64,000 bases of DNA. Origin: a bacterium (GTDB lineage Bacteria > Actinomycetota > Acidimicrobiia > Spongiisociales > ZC4RG35). Shown piece after piece: positions 26,900 to 34,766 of the stretch. The first letter of the stretch is position 1. The number at the start of each line of letters is the position of its first letter. Under the pieces are notes generated by a model, which was given only the letters and a program-made list of their open reading frames with translations, did not search any database and was not told the DNA's origin. The position numbers and the translations under genes were made by a program. The stretch lies in the NCBI GenBank assembly GCA_024638655.1, contig JAHEJW010000013.1:1-64000 (forward strand), given 5' to 3'.

Positions 26900-26912
26900 A
26901 ACCTATTCGGGC

Positions 26913-27836
26913 TCACACGAGTGCAGAGAACTCGGAAATGCCCAATCCCAGGTTCATGTTCTGGATTGCCTGAACGGCGGCGCCCTTGAGCAGGTTGTCT
27001 TCCGCAGCTACAACCACGAGGTTGTGCCCATCGGCCGAGACCTCGACGCCGCCAATGATCGCTCCGTTGATGTCGGCTCCGTCCCGCATCTCGGGTATGG
27101 CCTCCTGAACCGTGATGAGCGGCTCATCTCCATAGGCGATCTCGAGCCGATCAAACGCGGCCGCCTTAGTGATGCTCCGTCCGACTGGCATGTGAGTGGT
27201 CGTGAGCAGGCCGCGAAATGCGGGGTGGACATGCGGCATGAAACGTATCTGTCGTCCCAGGTGCTTGGACGTCTCGCGTTCGTGGACGTGGTCGACCAGC
27301 GAGTAGGGGAGGAGGTTGTCAGCGAGACGTTTCGGGTCGTTCTTTGGAGAAGGAGAAGTACCTGCGCCTGAGTACCCCGAGACCCCGAATACCGCCGGGA
27401 CCCCATCGATCAGTTCGAGGAACGGAGCGAGGGAGATTTGGGCGGCCGTGGCATAACAGCCCGGGTTGGCGATCCTCCGAGCTCCCGCGATCTTGTCCCT
27501 GTTCAACTCGGGGAGGCCGTAGGCCCAGGCGTCATCGAAGCGGTGGTCAGCCGAGATGTCGACGATCAAGGTGTCGTCGGAGAGGGCTTCAACGAACGGG
27601 CTGCTCACACCATTGGGAAGAGCGAGGAATACGGCGTCTAGATCGAGTTCGGCGATTTCCCGGGCATCGAGGTCACCGAACGCAAGGTCCTGAGCATGGG
27701 GCACTGGCTCCCCGGTCAGCTCACGCGATCCGGCGTACACAACCTCCACCTCAGAGTGGTCGGCGAGTAAGCGGAGTAGCTCGCTACCCGTATGGCCACG
27801 AGCTCCGACGATTCCTATCGAAAAGGTCTTGGTCAC
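26913..27836 (-). CDS. argC: N-acetyl-gamma-glutamyl-phosphate reductase
   Basis: The 307-residue enzyme has the Rossmann start SIGIVGARGHTGSELLRLL, the catalytic cysteine in NPGCYATA, and GYSGAGTSPSPKNDP. It reduces N-acetylglutamyl phosphate to the semialdehyde in arginine synthesis. The GTG at 27836 overlaps the argBA stop (GTGA). Its neighbours complete an acetylated-intermediate arginine route. Confidence 0.94.
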   Translation of the reverse strand: MTKTFSIGIVGARGHTGSELLRLLADHSEVEVVYAGSRELTGEPVPHAQDLAFGDLDAREIAELDLDAVFLALPNGVSSPFVEALSDDTLIVDISADHRFDDAWAYGLPELNRDKIAGARRIANPGCYATAAQISLAPFLELIDGVPAVFGVSGYSGAGTSPSPKNDPKRLADNLLPYSLVDHVHERETSKHLGRQIRFMPHVHPAFRGLLTTTHMPVGRSITKAAAFDRLEIAYGDEPLITVQEAIPEMRDGADINGAIIGGVEVSADGHNLVVVAAEDNLLKGAAVQAIQNMNLGLGISEFSALV

Positions 27837-29158
27837 GTCAAGTCTTCCTCGAATGAGGGCGGCAGGTCGGTCATGATCTTCATCGCCATGGCGATCCGAT
27901 CGAAATCGTGCTCTCCTTTCCAGAAGACGGTCCACTGGCCGGTGCGCATCAGCCCGTCGGCCTCCTTCTCGTAGAAGGCGTTGAAGCTGTTGTCGGATCG
28001 AGATCTCCAGAAGAGCTTGGGGGAGTCCCTGATCATGTGATCCCAAACCGTCCTTGCGAAGCCCTCACCCCGGGCGGTCTCATGGATTGCGAACTTATCG
28101 AGATAGGAGAATCCGTCCATCTCTGCGACGACGGCCGCGGCTCGGTAGGTGTCGGAGACATAGGCCGAGAGCAACGAGAGTTGGCCGTGCCAGCCGGCGA
28201 CGAGGGTCTTCCCGAAGGCCGCCTCGATGAGTTCGGCCAATCTTCTCTGATCGACCTGGGACCATTCGGAGTAACGATGGATCACCTCTCCCTTACGCAC
28301 CATCGTGCCGGCACCCGTGTGTGTGAACAGCTCGCGGGCGAGCGCCGAGGGCGTCGTGATCGAGACCGAGGTCATTGGTGAGGAGTCGTCGAGGAGGCGC
28401 TTGATCTCGTTCAGTTTGAGCCGCATTCCTGAGTGAACCCAGTTCTGGGCCATGAGCTCCTCGTAGTCAGAGGCCAGGTTGATGGAGTCGATGACGTGTC
28501 CGCCCTGATCGAGCAGCCCACCCGAGTCGACCAGGAAGATGATCTTCATTGGTTGAACGGAATGAACCAGCTGGCGTGTTGCGGCATCGGCGTTCATGTT
28601 GACGAGTTGGCCCCCGGGCGCCACTCCGAGACACGTGAGGATGGGAATAGCCCCTGAATCGACGATGGAGCGAATGAGGTCGAGGTGGACGTCGGTCGGT
28701 TCACCGACGAAGCCGTACTTCTCCTGATCGATGTATCGGGCGTCGAAGGCTCCTTGCGTGAGCCCGTGTGCGTCGACTCCCTGTTTCCTTATGGCCTCGA
28801 CGAGCTCGATGTTCTGGGCCGTGAAAACTGCTCTGGCGGCGTCGAGGACCTTCGGGGTGGTGACGCGAAGCCCGTCTATTTTCTCGCTTTCGATCTCGCT
28901 CATTGCCAGGTGAACGTCCAGTTGAGGGCCCCCACCGTGCAGGACGATCGGCGTCAGGCCGACTTCATGGAGGAAAGCGAGAGAGGCCGCGGTCTCTTCG
29001 AGGCGATCACGAAGGATTGCGCCACCGATCTTGATGACGGCGAAGCGGGACTTGTCGACCTCGGAGAATCTCCGCAGGTAAGTCCGTATCTCGTTTCCAT
29101 CGGAGACGTTCGAGAGCAGCTGGACGATCGTTTGACGCATCTCCCGGTTGGAGGCCAT
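27833..29158 (-). CDS. argB: Bifunctional N-acetylglutamate kinase / N-acetylglutamate synthase (ArgB-ArgA fusion)
   Basis: The 441-residue protein has an amino-acid kinase domain (FAVIKIGGAILRD, VLHGGGPQLD, NMNADAATRQLV) followed by a GNAT-type acetyltransferase domain from about residue 290. The latter has SYLDKFAIHETARGEGFARTVW and LFWRSRSDNSFNAFY. This is the kinase-synthase architecture of Xanthomonas and of mitochondrial enzymes. It can both acetylate glutamate and phosphorylate the product, giving feedback control by arginine in known members. ATG 29158 lies two bases after the argF' stop. It differs from the stand-alone ArgB of most actinobacteria. Confidence 0.9.
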   Translation of the reverse strand: MASNREMRQTIVQLLSNVSDGNEIRTYLRRFSEVDKSRFAVIKIGGAILRDRLEETAASLAFLHEVGLTPIVLHGGGPQLDVHLAMSEIESEKIDGLRVTTPKVLDAARAVFTAQNIELVEAIRKQGVDAHGLTQGAFDARYIDQEKYGFVGEPTDVHLDLIRSIVDSGAIPILTCLGVAPGGQLVNMNADAATRQLVHSVQPMKIIFLVDSGGLLDQGGHVIDSINLASDYEELMAQNWVHSGMRLKLNEIKRLLDDSSPMTSVSITTPSALARELFTHTGAGTMVRKGEVIHRYSEWSQVDQRRLAELIEAAFGKTLVAGWHGQLSLLSAYVSDTYRAAAVVAEMDGFSYLDKFAIHETARGEGFARTVWDHMIRDSPKLFWRSRSDNSFNAFYEKEADGLMRTGQWTVFWKGEHDFDRIAMAMKIMTDLPPSFEEDLT

Positions 29159-29160
29159 GG

Positions 29161-30198
29161 TCAGCTCTGCCTCAACAGCTCGGTCATGATCGCTTTCTGC
29201 ACGTGGAGGCGGTTCTCTGCCTCGTCGTAGGCCACGCAACGGGGACCGTCGAAGACGGTATCGCTCATGATCACGTTGCGTCGCATGGGCAGACAATGGC
29301 TGACGAGCGCGTCGTTGGTCATCGCCATCTTCTTGTCATCGACGATGAAGTGCTGAAACGCATCTCTGACCGGTTTCTCCGCCTTCCAGTTGCCGAAGAA
29401 GGGAAGGGCGCCCCAACTCTTGGCGTAGACCACGTCGGCTCCGCTGTAGGCCTCTTCGATGTCGTGGCTGACCGTCACCTCTGCCCCGTTGGCGGAGGCA
29501 TCCTTGTGGGCGATATCGAGATAGCGCTCATCTAGGACGAAGTCGGGTGTCGGGCAGAGCAGAGTGACGTCCATGCCGAATTTCGCAGCGATCATCAGTG
29601 CGGAGTTGGCCACTGCGGTATTGAGGGGCCTGGGGTGATAGCTCCAGGTGAGGAGAAACTTCTTACCGTCCAGCTGGCCCATCTGTTCCTGGAGCGTCAT
29701 GGCGAGAGCCATCTCCTGACAGGGATGCGTGATGGTCTCCATATTGATCACTGGGACGTCTGAGTGTTCGGCCAGGGAGCCCATCAACCGGTCCTTGCGG
29801 TCTTCCTGCCAGTCCTCGAACCGCGGGAAGGCCCTGATGCCGATCAGGTCGCAATACCGTGAGAGAACTTTTGCCGCCTCCTGGACATGCTCTTCGGCGT
29901 CTCCCAGCATGACGGCACCTTTCTGGAACTCGAGCGGCCACATGCCTCCAGACGGTGACAGGACGACGGCATGACCACCCAGCTGATTCGCGCCGATGTC
30001 GAATGAAGTCCGGGTCCGTAGCGAGTTGTTCAGGAACAGGAGAGCGATCGTCTTTCCTTCGAGGGCAGAGCCGTAGGGCGAAACCTTGAAAGCTCGGGCC
30101 TCGTCCAGCATCGCCTGCAGGTCGGGTCTCGACCAGTCGTAGGTGTTGAGGAAGTGCTTGATCGATCGAAGTGTCGTGCGGGAGGGGCCCGTGTTCAA
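29161..30198 (-). CDS. argF': N-acetylornithine carbamoyltransferase (AOTCase)
   Basis: The 345-residue carbamoyltransferase matches the Xanthomonas AOTCase closely: KHFLNTYDWS, SLRTRTSF (carbamoyl-phosphate site), FQLGG-like NQLGGHAVVL, VINMETITHPCQE, WSYHPRPLNTAVANS, SHCLPMRRN and ENRLHVQKAIM. Glu102 corresponds to the Xanthomonas Glu92 reported to select N-acetylornithine; the succinylornithine enzyme of Bacteroides has Pro there. It should carbamoylate N-acetylornithine to N-acetylcitrulline. The start is TTG 30198. Its place in one unit with argBA and argC supports the reading. Confidence 0.88.
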   Translation of the reverse strand: MNTGPSRTTLRSIKHFLNTYDWSRPDLQAMLDEARAFKVSPYGSALEGKTIALLFLNNSLRTRTSFDIGANQLGGHAVVLSPSGGMWPLEFQKGAVMLGDAEEHVQEAAKVLSRYCDLIGIRAFPRFEDWQEDRKDRLMGSLAEHSDVPVINMETITHPCQEMALAMTLQEQMGQLDGKKFLLTWSYHPRPLNTAVANSALMIAAKFGMDVTLLCPTPDFVLDERYLDIAHKDASANGAEVTVSHDIEEAYSGADVVYAKSWGALPFFGNWKAEKPVRDAFQHFIVDDKKMAMTNDALVSHCLPMRRNVIMSDTVFDGPRCVAYDEAENRLHVQKAIMTELLRQS

Positions 30199-30205
30199 GT
30201 CGGCC

Positions 30206-30475
30206 CTAGATGGCGCTTACGCGATCCCCTACGACTGTCACTCCTTCCTGGGCCAGCAGACGTGCCTGCCTGGCCGGATTTGGCGCACGCAGTTGCCCAC
30301 CGGACCCGACCACTCTCCACCAAGGCACCTCGGAACCCGTCCTACGCAAGAGGCTTCCTACGGCTCTGGCCGCACCAGGGAAGCCCGCTTCGGCGGCCAC
30401 CTCGCCGTATGTGACCACCTCGCCAGGCGCGAGTCCGCCGATCACGTCGAGAACCGCCTTCTCGAAATCGCTCAA
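30206..30475 (-). CDS. Alkyltransferase-like protein (ATL)
   Basis: The 89-residue protein matches the DNA-binding domain of O6-alkylguanine alkyltransferases (VTYGEVAAEAGFPGAARAVGSLLR). The active-site PCHRV is replaced by PWWRV, so it cannot accept alkyl groups. ATL proteins with Trp at this place bind O6-alkylguanine and hand it to nucleotide excision repair. The TTG at 30475 overlaps the upp stop by four bases (TTGA). Confidence 0.85.
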   Translation of the reverse strand: MSDFEKAVLDVIGGLAPGEVVTYGEVAAEAGFPGAARAVGSLLRRTGSEVPWWRVVGSGGQLRAPNPARQARLLAQEGVTVVGDRVSAI

Positions 30476-31092
30476 ATCGTCCCGAAGAGACGATCTCCCA
30501 TGTCTCCGAGCCCGGGTGCGATGTAGAAGTGCTCGTTGAGCTCGCGATCCAGGGCCGCAGCGACTATCCGGACATTTGGGTGTTTCTCCTCCATCTTGGA
30601 AACGCCCTCGGGGGCGGCGACAACGCACACCGCCGTGATGTCTCTGGCCCCGTTCTCCTCGACTTTGTCAATCGCCCAGGACAGAGATCCCCCAGTCGCC
30701 AGCATCGGCTCCAAGACCAGGACTCGGGCTTTGTCCAGGGTGGGGAACTTGGTGTAGTACTCGATGGGCTCCGCGGTCTCCTCATCTCGCTGGACACCGG
30801 CGAATCCGATGGCCGCATCGGGTACCAGAGTCAGAACCGAGCTGAGCAGGCCGAGCCCCGCCCGGAGAACGGCGACGGCGACGACCGGTCGGTGCAGCCG
30901 AGTTCCTACTGTCGCTTCGAGAGGTGTCTCGATGTCGATCTCGTCGGTCGACATGTCGGATAGCGCCTCGGCCACGAGCAAGTAGCCGAGACGCTCGGCT
31001 ATCTGGCGAAACCGGGGTGGATCGGTTTGCTTGTCCCGCAGAATCGTCAAGAGGTCAGCGGCAAGGGGGTGGTCCAGGGTCGTGATGGCCAT
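30472..31092 (-). CDS. upp: Uracil phosphoribosyltransferase
   Basis: The 206-residue protein has the PRPP-binding loop VLVLEPMLATGGSL and the uracil-binding C-terminus YIAPGLGDMGDRLFGT. It converts uracil and PRPP to UMP. It lies 18 bases after ppc. Together with cdd, deoA and the cytosine deaminase elsewhere in the window it makes a pyrimidine-salvage set. Confidence 0.95.
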   Translation of the reverse strand: MAITTLDHPLAADLLTILRDKQTDPPRFRQIAERLGYLLVAEALSDMSTDEIDIETPLEATVGTRLHRPVVAVAVLRAGLGLLSSVLTLVPDAAIGFAGVQRDEETAEPIEYYTKFPTLDKARVLVLEPMLATGGSLSWAIDKVEENGARDITAVCVVAAPEGVSKMEEKHPNVRIVAAALDRELNEHFYIAPGLGDMGDRLFGTI

Positions 31093-31110
31093 GGGACGAG
31101 GATACGGTTC

Positions 31111-33816
31111 TCAGCCTGTGTTGCGCATTCCGGCAGCGATGCCGTTGACGGTCAGGAGGATGCCCCTGTCTATCGAAGCGGAGTCTTCGCCCTGCCGACT
31201 CCTTGCGAGCAAGGAGATCTGGAGGTAGTTGATGGGATCGAGGTAGATGTCACGTACGTCGAGGGTCCTACGAAGCAGCGGAGAGTCGTCCAACAGGTTT
31301 TCCTTGCCGCCGAGGCTGAGAACCTGGTTCTCGGTCAGTGCCTTTTCCTCGGATATCCGATTCAGAAGGTGATGGTGGCTCGGGTCGACGAGCTCCATCA
31401 CATATGCAGATGCGATGTCGAGGTCGGTCTTGAACAACGTCATCTCCACGTTGGAGAGGAACGTCTGCAGGAAACTCCACTCCTCTGCCATTTCAGACAG
31501 TGTCTCCCCGTATCCGTTCTCTCGGGCCTTTCTGAGCCCGGTGCCCACACCGAACCAACCGGGGATGATCTGCCGGGTCTGGGTCCATCCGAACACCCAG
31601 GGGATGGCACGAAGGTCCTCGATACCGCCCAAGCCGCCCGGGCGGCGTGAAGGCCTGCTGCCGATGTTCATCTTGCCGAGCTCCTCGACGGGTGTTGATG
31701 ACAGGAAGTAGGGGACCAGGCTGGGGTCGTCGACCAGGTCCCGGTAGGCCCGAAAGGCGTCAGCGGCAACGGCGTCCATCGCCTCGGTCCATCTTTTCAG
31801 TGTGTCCGGATCGCGTCTCGACTTCCGATGGAGAAGGGAGGTCTCCAACACCGATGCGACCACCAGCTCGAGATTCCTCTCCGCAATCCCGGGATGCCCG
31901 TATTTGTCGGAGATCACCTCACCTTGCTCCGTGACCTTGATCGTTCCGTCGACGGTCCCGTACGGCTGGGCCAGGATGGCTGCGTGAGTCGGCCCACCCC
32001 CACGTCCGATAGTCCCGCCGCGGCCGTGAAAGAGCGTCAGGTTGACACCGTGCTGCTCGGCCACGTTTCGTAGGGCGCGCTGTGTCTTGTAGATCTCCCA
32101 CTGTGAGGCTGTGATCCCGCCGACCTTGTTCGAGTCGGAGTAGCCGAGCATCACCTCCTGGTTCTCACCCCGAAGTTCGACCAGCCGCCGGTACTGCTGG
32201 TTGTGGAGCAGTTCATCGAGCAGATGCCCGGCGCCGCGAAGATCGTCGATGGTCTCCACCAGTGGCACCAGGCCGATGTCGGCGATTCCCCTCTTCAGAT
32301 CGATCAAGCCCGCTTCCCGGGCCAGGATCGCGGCCTCGAGAATGTCGTTCGAGCTCTCGGTCATCGAGATTATGTAGCTCTCGATCACCTGCTTGCCGTA
32401 GCGTCGGTGGGCTTCACGGACGGCGTGAAATGTGCTCAGAGTGCGCGTTGAGGACTCGCTCAGCTCGGTAGTCGCACCCGTGAGCGGTCGAGCGCCTCCG
32501 AGCTCCGATGTCAATTCCTGGAACCTCTGCGAAGCCCCCATCGACTTCAGGTCCGTTCCCACCAGGTCGAAGAGCTCCTCGATGGTCTCGCGATGCTTCC
32601 GGGCATGTTCTCGCATGTCGAGGGTCGCCATCTGAAAGCCAAAGACCTCCACGGCCCGATGCACGCGTGCCACCGCGCCAGCGGCTATCAAGCTTCCGCG
32701 CTCTGCGCCGAGCGAGCCGGACATCAGTCCCAGTTCAGCCAGAAGCTGGCTCGGATGGGAATAGTCTGCTCCCGCCAAATGGGGAGCTCCGGTCTGGATG
32801 CGGGCACGTGTGTTGATCAGACGGGCATGTATGTAGGAGCACTTGAGGCGATACGGCTCACCTTGTGTCCTTCGGTGCTCTCGTTGCCAGATGTCGGGCA
32901 ACAGCTCACGATCCAGTTCCAGCGATGCCTCGAGTTCGGGACTGATTGGAGCGAGTCGCGATGAGATCGAGAGCTCGTTCGAGAGCCCTTCGATGAGCCT
33001 GATGAGATGGGCGAGGCCCCTGTCATGCTGGAGCGCCAGGGTCTCCAGCGTCGTCTCGGCGGAGACCTCCGGGTTGCCGTCGCGATCTCCACCGACCCAA
33101 GTGCCGAAGTCGAGGGGTGAGGCTGGCGCATGTCCGAGGCGCTCGAGGTGGTCGTGGATCCGTGCCGACAGGTCGGGCATCACGTTTTCGGCCAGAGCTG
33201 TCAGGTAGTAGAGGGCGGAACGAGCTTCCTCGACAACCGTCGGCTTGCTCGTGCGTATCTCGTCGGTCTGCCAGATCTGGTCGATCAGCTCGGAGGTCCT
33301 TCGATCGATGAGGTCGATCTCGTCCTGACGGGTGGACTCTTGCCTGAGCTCGATCAGGCGGGCTATCTCACCCCGCTTGGTGAGAATGCTCCTTCGAGCT
33401 GCCTCGGTCGGGTGTGCTGTGAAGACAGGCCGGACCTCGAGTCGGGATAGCACATCGTCGATCAACTGCTGGTCCAGCTCCGCCGCCAGGATCCGATCAA
33501 CCGTGGCTCGGAGATATCGGTCGTCAGGGGCGAGGTCCTCGATTCGATGGACCTGCTCGGCGACGTTCGCCAGGTAGAAGTAGGTGGTGAAAGCTCTGAC
33601 CAGCGGAATCACGGTCTCTATGGGCAGGCCGTCCAGAAGTTCGGCTAGCTGGTCCGGCGCGTTGTCAGCGCCTCCCCTGCGCGCCGACTTCCCCAGAGAC
33701 CGCACCTTCTCCACCAGATCGAGAAGCTCAGGGCCGTGCTGGCGTACCAGAGCCTCTCCCAACTGGTTGCCGAGACGGCGGATGTCGCCACGAAGTGCAT
33801 CGTCGGTGTTGGCCAC
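31111..33816 (-). CDS. ppc: Phosphoenolpyruvate carboxylase
   Basis: The 901-residue PEP carboxylase contains VFTAHPTEA with the catalytic His, GGDRDGNP, the glycine-rich FHGRGGTIGRGGGP with the catalytic Arg, and the conserved C-terminal MRNTG. It carboxylates PEP to oxaloacetate, replenishing the TCA cycle and aspartate. The start is GTG 33816. It has no Shine-Dalgarno; a TACCCT hexamer six bases upstream lies inside the terminator stem of the previous gene. It opens the ppc-upp-atl-argF'-argBA-argC-deoA run. Confidence 0.96.
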   Translation of the reverse strand: MANTDDALRGDIRRLGNQLGEALVRQHGPELLDLVEKVRSLGKSARRGGADNAPDQLAELLDGLPIETVIPLVRAFTTYFYLANVAEQVHRIEDLAPDDRYLRATVDRILAAELDQQLIDDVLSRLEVRPVFTAHPTEAARRSILTKRGEIARLIELRQESTRQDEIDLIDRRTSELIDQIWQTDEIRTSKPTVVEEARSALYYLTALAENVMPDLSARIHDHLERLGHAPASPLDFGTWVGGDRDGNPEVSAETTLETLALQHDRGLAHLIRLIEGLSNELSISSRLAPISPELEASLELDRELLPDIWQREHRRTQGEPYRLKCSYIHARLINTRARIQTGAPHLAGADYSHPSQLLAELGLMSGSLGAERGSLIAAGAVARVHRAVEVFGFQMATLDMREHARKHRETIEELFDLVGTDLKSMGASQRFQELTSELGGARPLTGATTELSESSTRTLSTFHAVREAHRRYGKQVIESYIISMTESSNDILEAAILAREAGLIDLKRGIADIGLVPLVETIDDLRGAGHLLDELLHNQQYRRLVELRGENQEVMLGYSDSNKVGGITASQWEIYKTQRALRNVAEQHGVNLTLFHGRGGTIGRGGGPTHAAILAQPYGTVDGTIKVTEQGEVISDKYGHPGIAERNLELVVASVLETSLLHRKSRRDPDTLKRWTEAMDAVAADAFRAYRDLVDDPSLVPYFLSSTPVEELGKMNIGSRPSRRPGGLGGIEDLRAIPWVFGWTQTRQIIPGWFGVGTGLRKARENGYGETLSEMAEEWSFLQTFLSNVEMTLFKTDLDIASAYVMELVDPSHHHLLNRISEEKALTENQVLSLGGKENLLDDSPLLRRTLDVRDIYLDPINYLQISLLARSRQGEDSASIDRGILLTVNGIAAGMRNTG

Positions 33817-33852
33817 AAAGAAAGGGTAGGGCGGGACCTGCCCGCTCTACCC
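33817..33852 (-). terminator. Intrinsic terminator whose stem contains the ppc -10 box
   Basis: A 12-bp stem (33824-33835 with 33841-33852, one G-U pair) has a five-base loop and on the minus strand is followed by TTTCTTT. It lies 18 bases after the secreted-protein gene. The descending arm plus the first T (33828-33823, minus strand) reads TACCCT, six bases before the ppc GTG, so one element may end one transcript and start the next. Confidence 0.75.
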
Positions 33853-33870
33853 TTCACATTGCGGTTGCGG

Positions 33871-34383
33871 TCAGGAGCCGAAGACCGGTACACCATCGGG
33901 GCATTGCCGGACGGACGGATTCCAATCCTGGAACATGCCTGAGGCGTTTGGCCTCCAGATATATGCATGGAGGATCCAGAACGGCAGTACCGGGTGTGGG
34001 TGGAACTGCTGGCCGAACAACTCCGGCGGATTGAGCGGATTGACCAGGTCAACCGGTACGAGGTACTCCAGCCCGACGAGTTTGAGGTCTTCGTTGTCCC
34101 TCATCTCGTACACCAGTGCTTCGGGTTGGGCCGCGTCCACAATCCCGTCCAGCAGCGTTGGATTCAGATAGTGCAATCCCATCCCGGCTTCGGCGCTCTC
34201 GAAGCACCCGAGGAGTTCGAGTGTGCTGCCGTAGCCGGCCGCCTCTGCCTTGCTCACGTCGTGGAACCGGGATGTCGCCTGTCTCGCCTCCTTCACCGAA
34301 GACTGACCACCGGCCATGGCTACCGGAGCCAGCAGCATCAATGCGATTGCCAGGAATGCAGATGCGATGACACTTCGTCTCAT
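33871..34383 (-). CDS. Secreted protein of unknown function
   Basis: The 170-residue product has a clear Sec signal peptide (MRRSVIASAFLAIALMLLAPVAMAGG, likely cut after AMA). The mature part has GMGLHYLNPTLLDG, a PEALVYEMRD segment and HPHPVLPFWILHAYIWRPN. Its His- and Trp-rich C-terminus could bind metal, but I know no established function for this family. ATG 34383 lies 10 bases after the DUF4242 gene, so the two probably share a transcript, closed by the terminator at 33817-33852. Confidence 0.7.
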   Translation of the reverse strand: MRRSVIASAFLAIALMLLAPVAMAGGQSSVKEARQATSRFHDVSKAEAAGYGSTLELLGCFESAEAGMGLHYLNPTLLDGIVDAAQPEALVYEMRDNEDLKLVGLEYLVPVDLVNPLNPPELFGQQFHPHPVLPFWILHAYIWRPNASGMFQDWNPSVRQCPDGVPVFGS

Positions 34384-34393
34384 ATGGCTGTCC

Positions 34394-34645
34394 TCACTCG
34401 TGCTCGGTCACCGCAAAGATCTCGTCGGCGACGAGACCATGCGCCTCTCGATGAACCGTGTTGGCGTCGTCGGCCGAGTCCGCTTCGACCAGGCAGAAGA
34501 TCTTCCCTGCCTCCTCGTCGACCCAGTAACGCAGGTAGCTCACCCCGTACTTCTCCTGGGTGGCCAAGTCGGCCTGGTGAGCCCCGGCGACGTCCCCAGC
34601 CGATACCCCTCCCTCGATGTTGTGCACGTCCATGAACAGTGACAT
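34394..34645 (-). CDS. DUF4242 (SCO4226-type) small protein
   Basis: The 83-residue protein matches DUF4242: MDVHNIEGGVSAGDVAGAHQ, YLRYWVDEEAGKIFCLVEA and VHREAHGLVADEIFAV. A Streptomyces relative (SCO4226) is described as nickel-binding; the physiological role is unclear. ATG 34645 has AAGGAGGT five bases upstream, the strongest ribosome-binding site in the region. It lies upstream of the secreted-protein gene in one unit. Confidence 0.8.
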   Translation of the reverse strand: MSLFMDVHNIEGGVSAGDVAGAHQADLATQEKYGVSYLRYWVDEEAGKIFCLVEADSADDANTVHREAHGLVADEIFAVTEHE

Positions 34646-34683
34646 TGCGCACCTCCTTGTCTTGCTGGCCGTCACTGTCGATC

Positions 34684-34689
34684 AACGTA
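34684..34689 (-). promoter_or_regulatory. -10-like hexamer for the DUF4242 gene
   Basis: TACGTT on the minus strand lies 38 bases before the ATG, leaving a leader of about 30 nt with the AAGGAGGT site. TACGTT recurs as the -10 candidate of arsR and comM. The -35 (TGTGCG at 17-base spacing) is poor. Confidence 0.35.
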
Positions 34690-34739
34690 TGGGGTCGGGG
34701 GTGTGGCGCACATCGGGGCGCACCCCCAATTCAGCGAGC

Positions 34740-34766
34740 GACGCCCCTATCTCGGGACGGGGCGTC
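34740..34766 (-). terminator. Hairpin after the LuxR-type regulator (no T run)
   Basis: An 8-bp perfect stem (GACGCCCC at 34740-34747, GGGGCGTC at 34759-34766) with an 11-base loop starts at the stop codon of the regulator gene. No T tract follows, so it is at most a weak or Rho-assisted terminator. Confidence 0.35.

Noticed and set aside
34740-34766. Hairpin after the LAL regulator as a true intrinsic terminator
   Set aside because: The stem is perfect but no T run follows, so it is reported only at low confidence.
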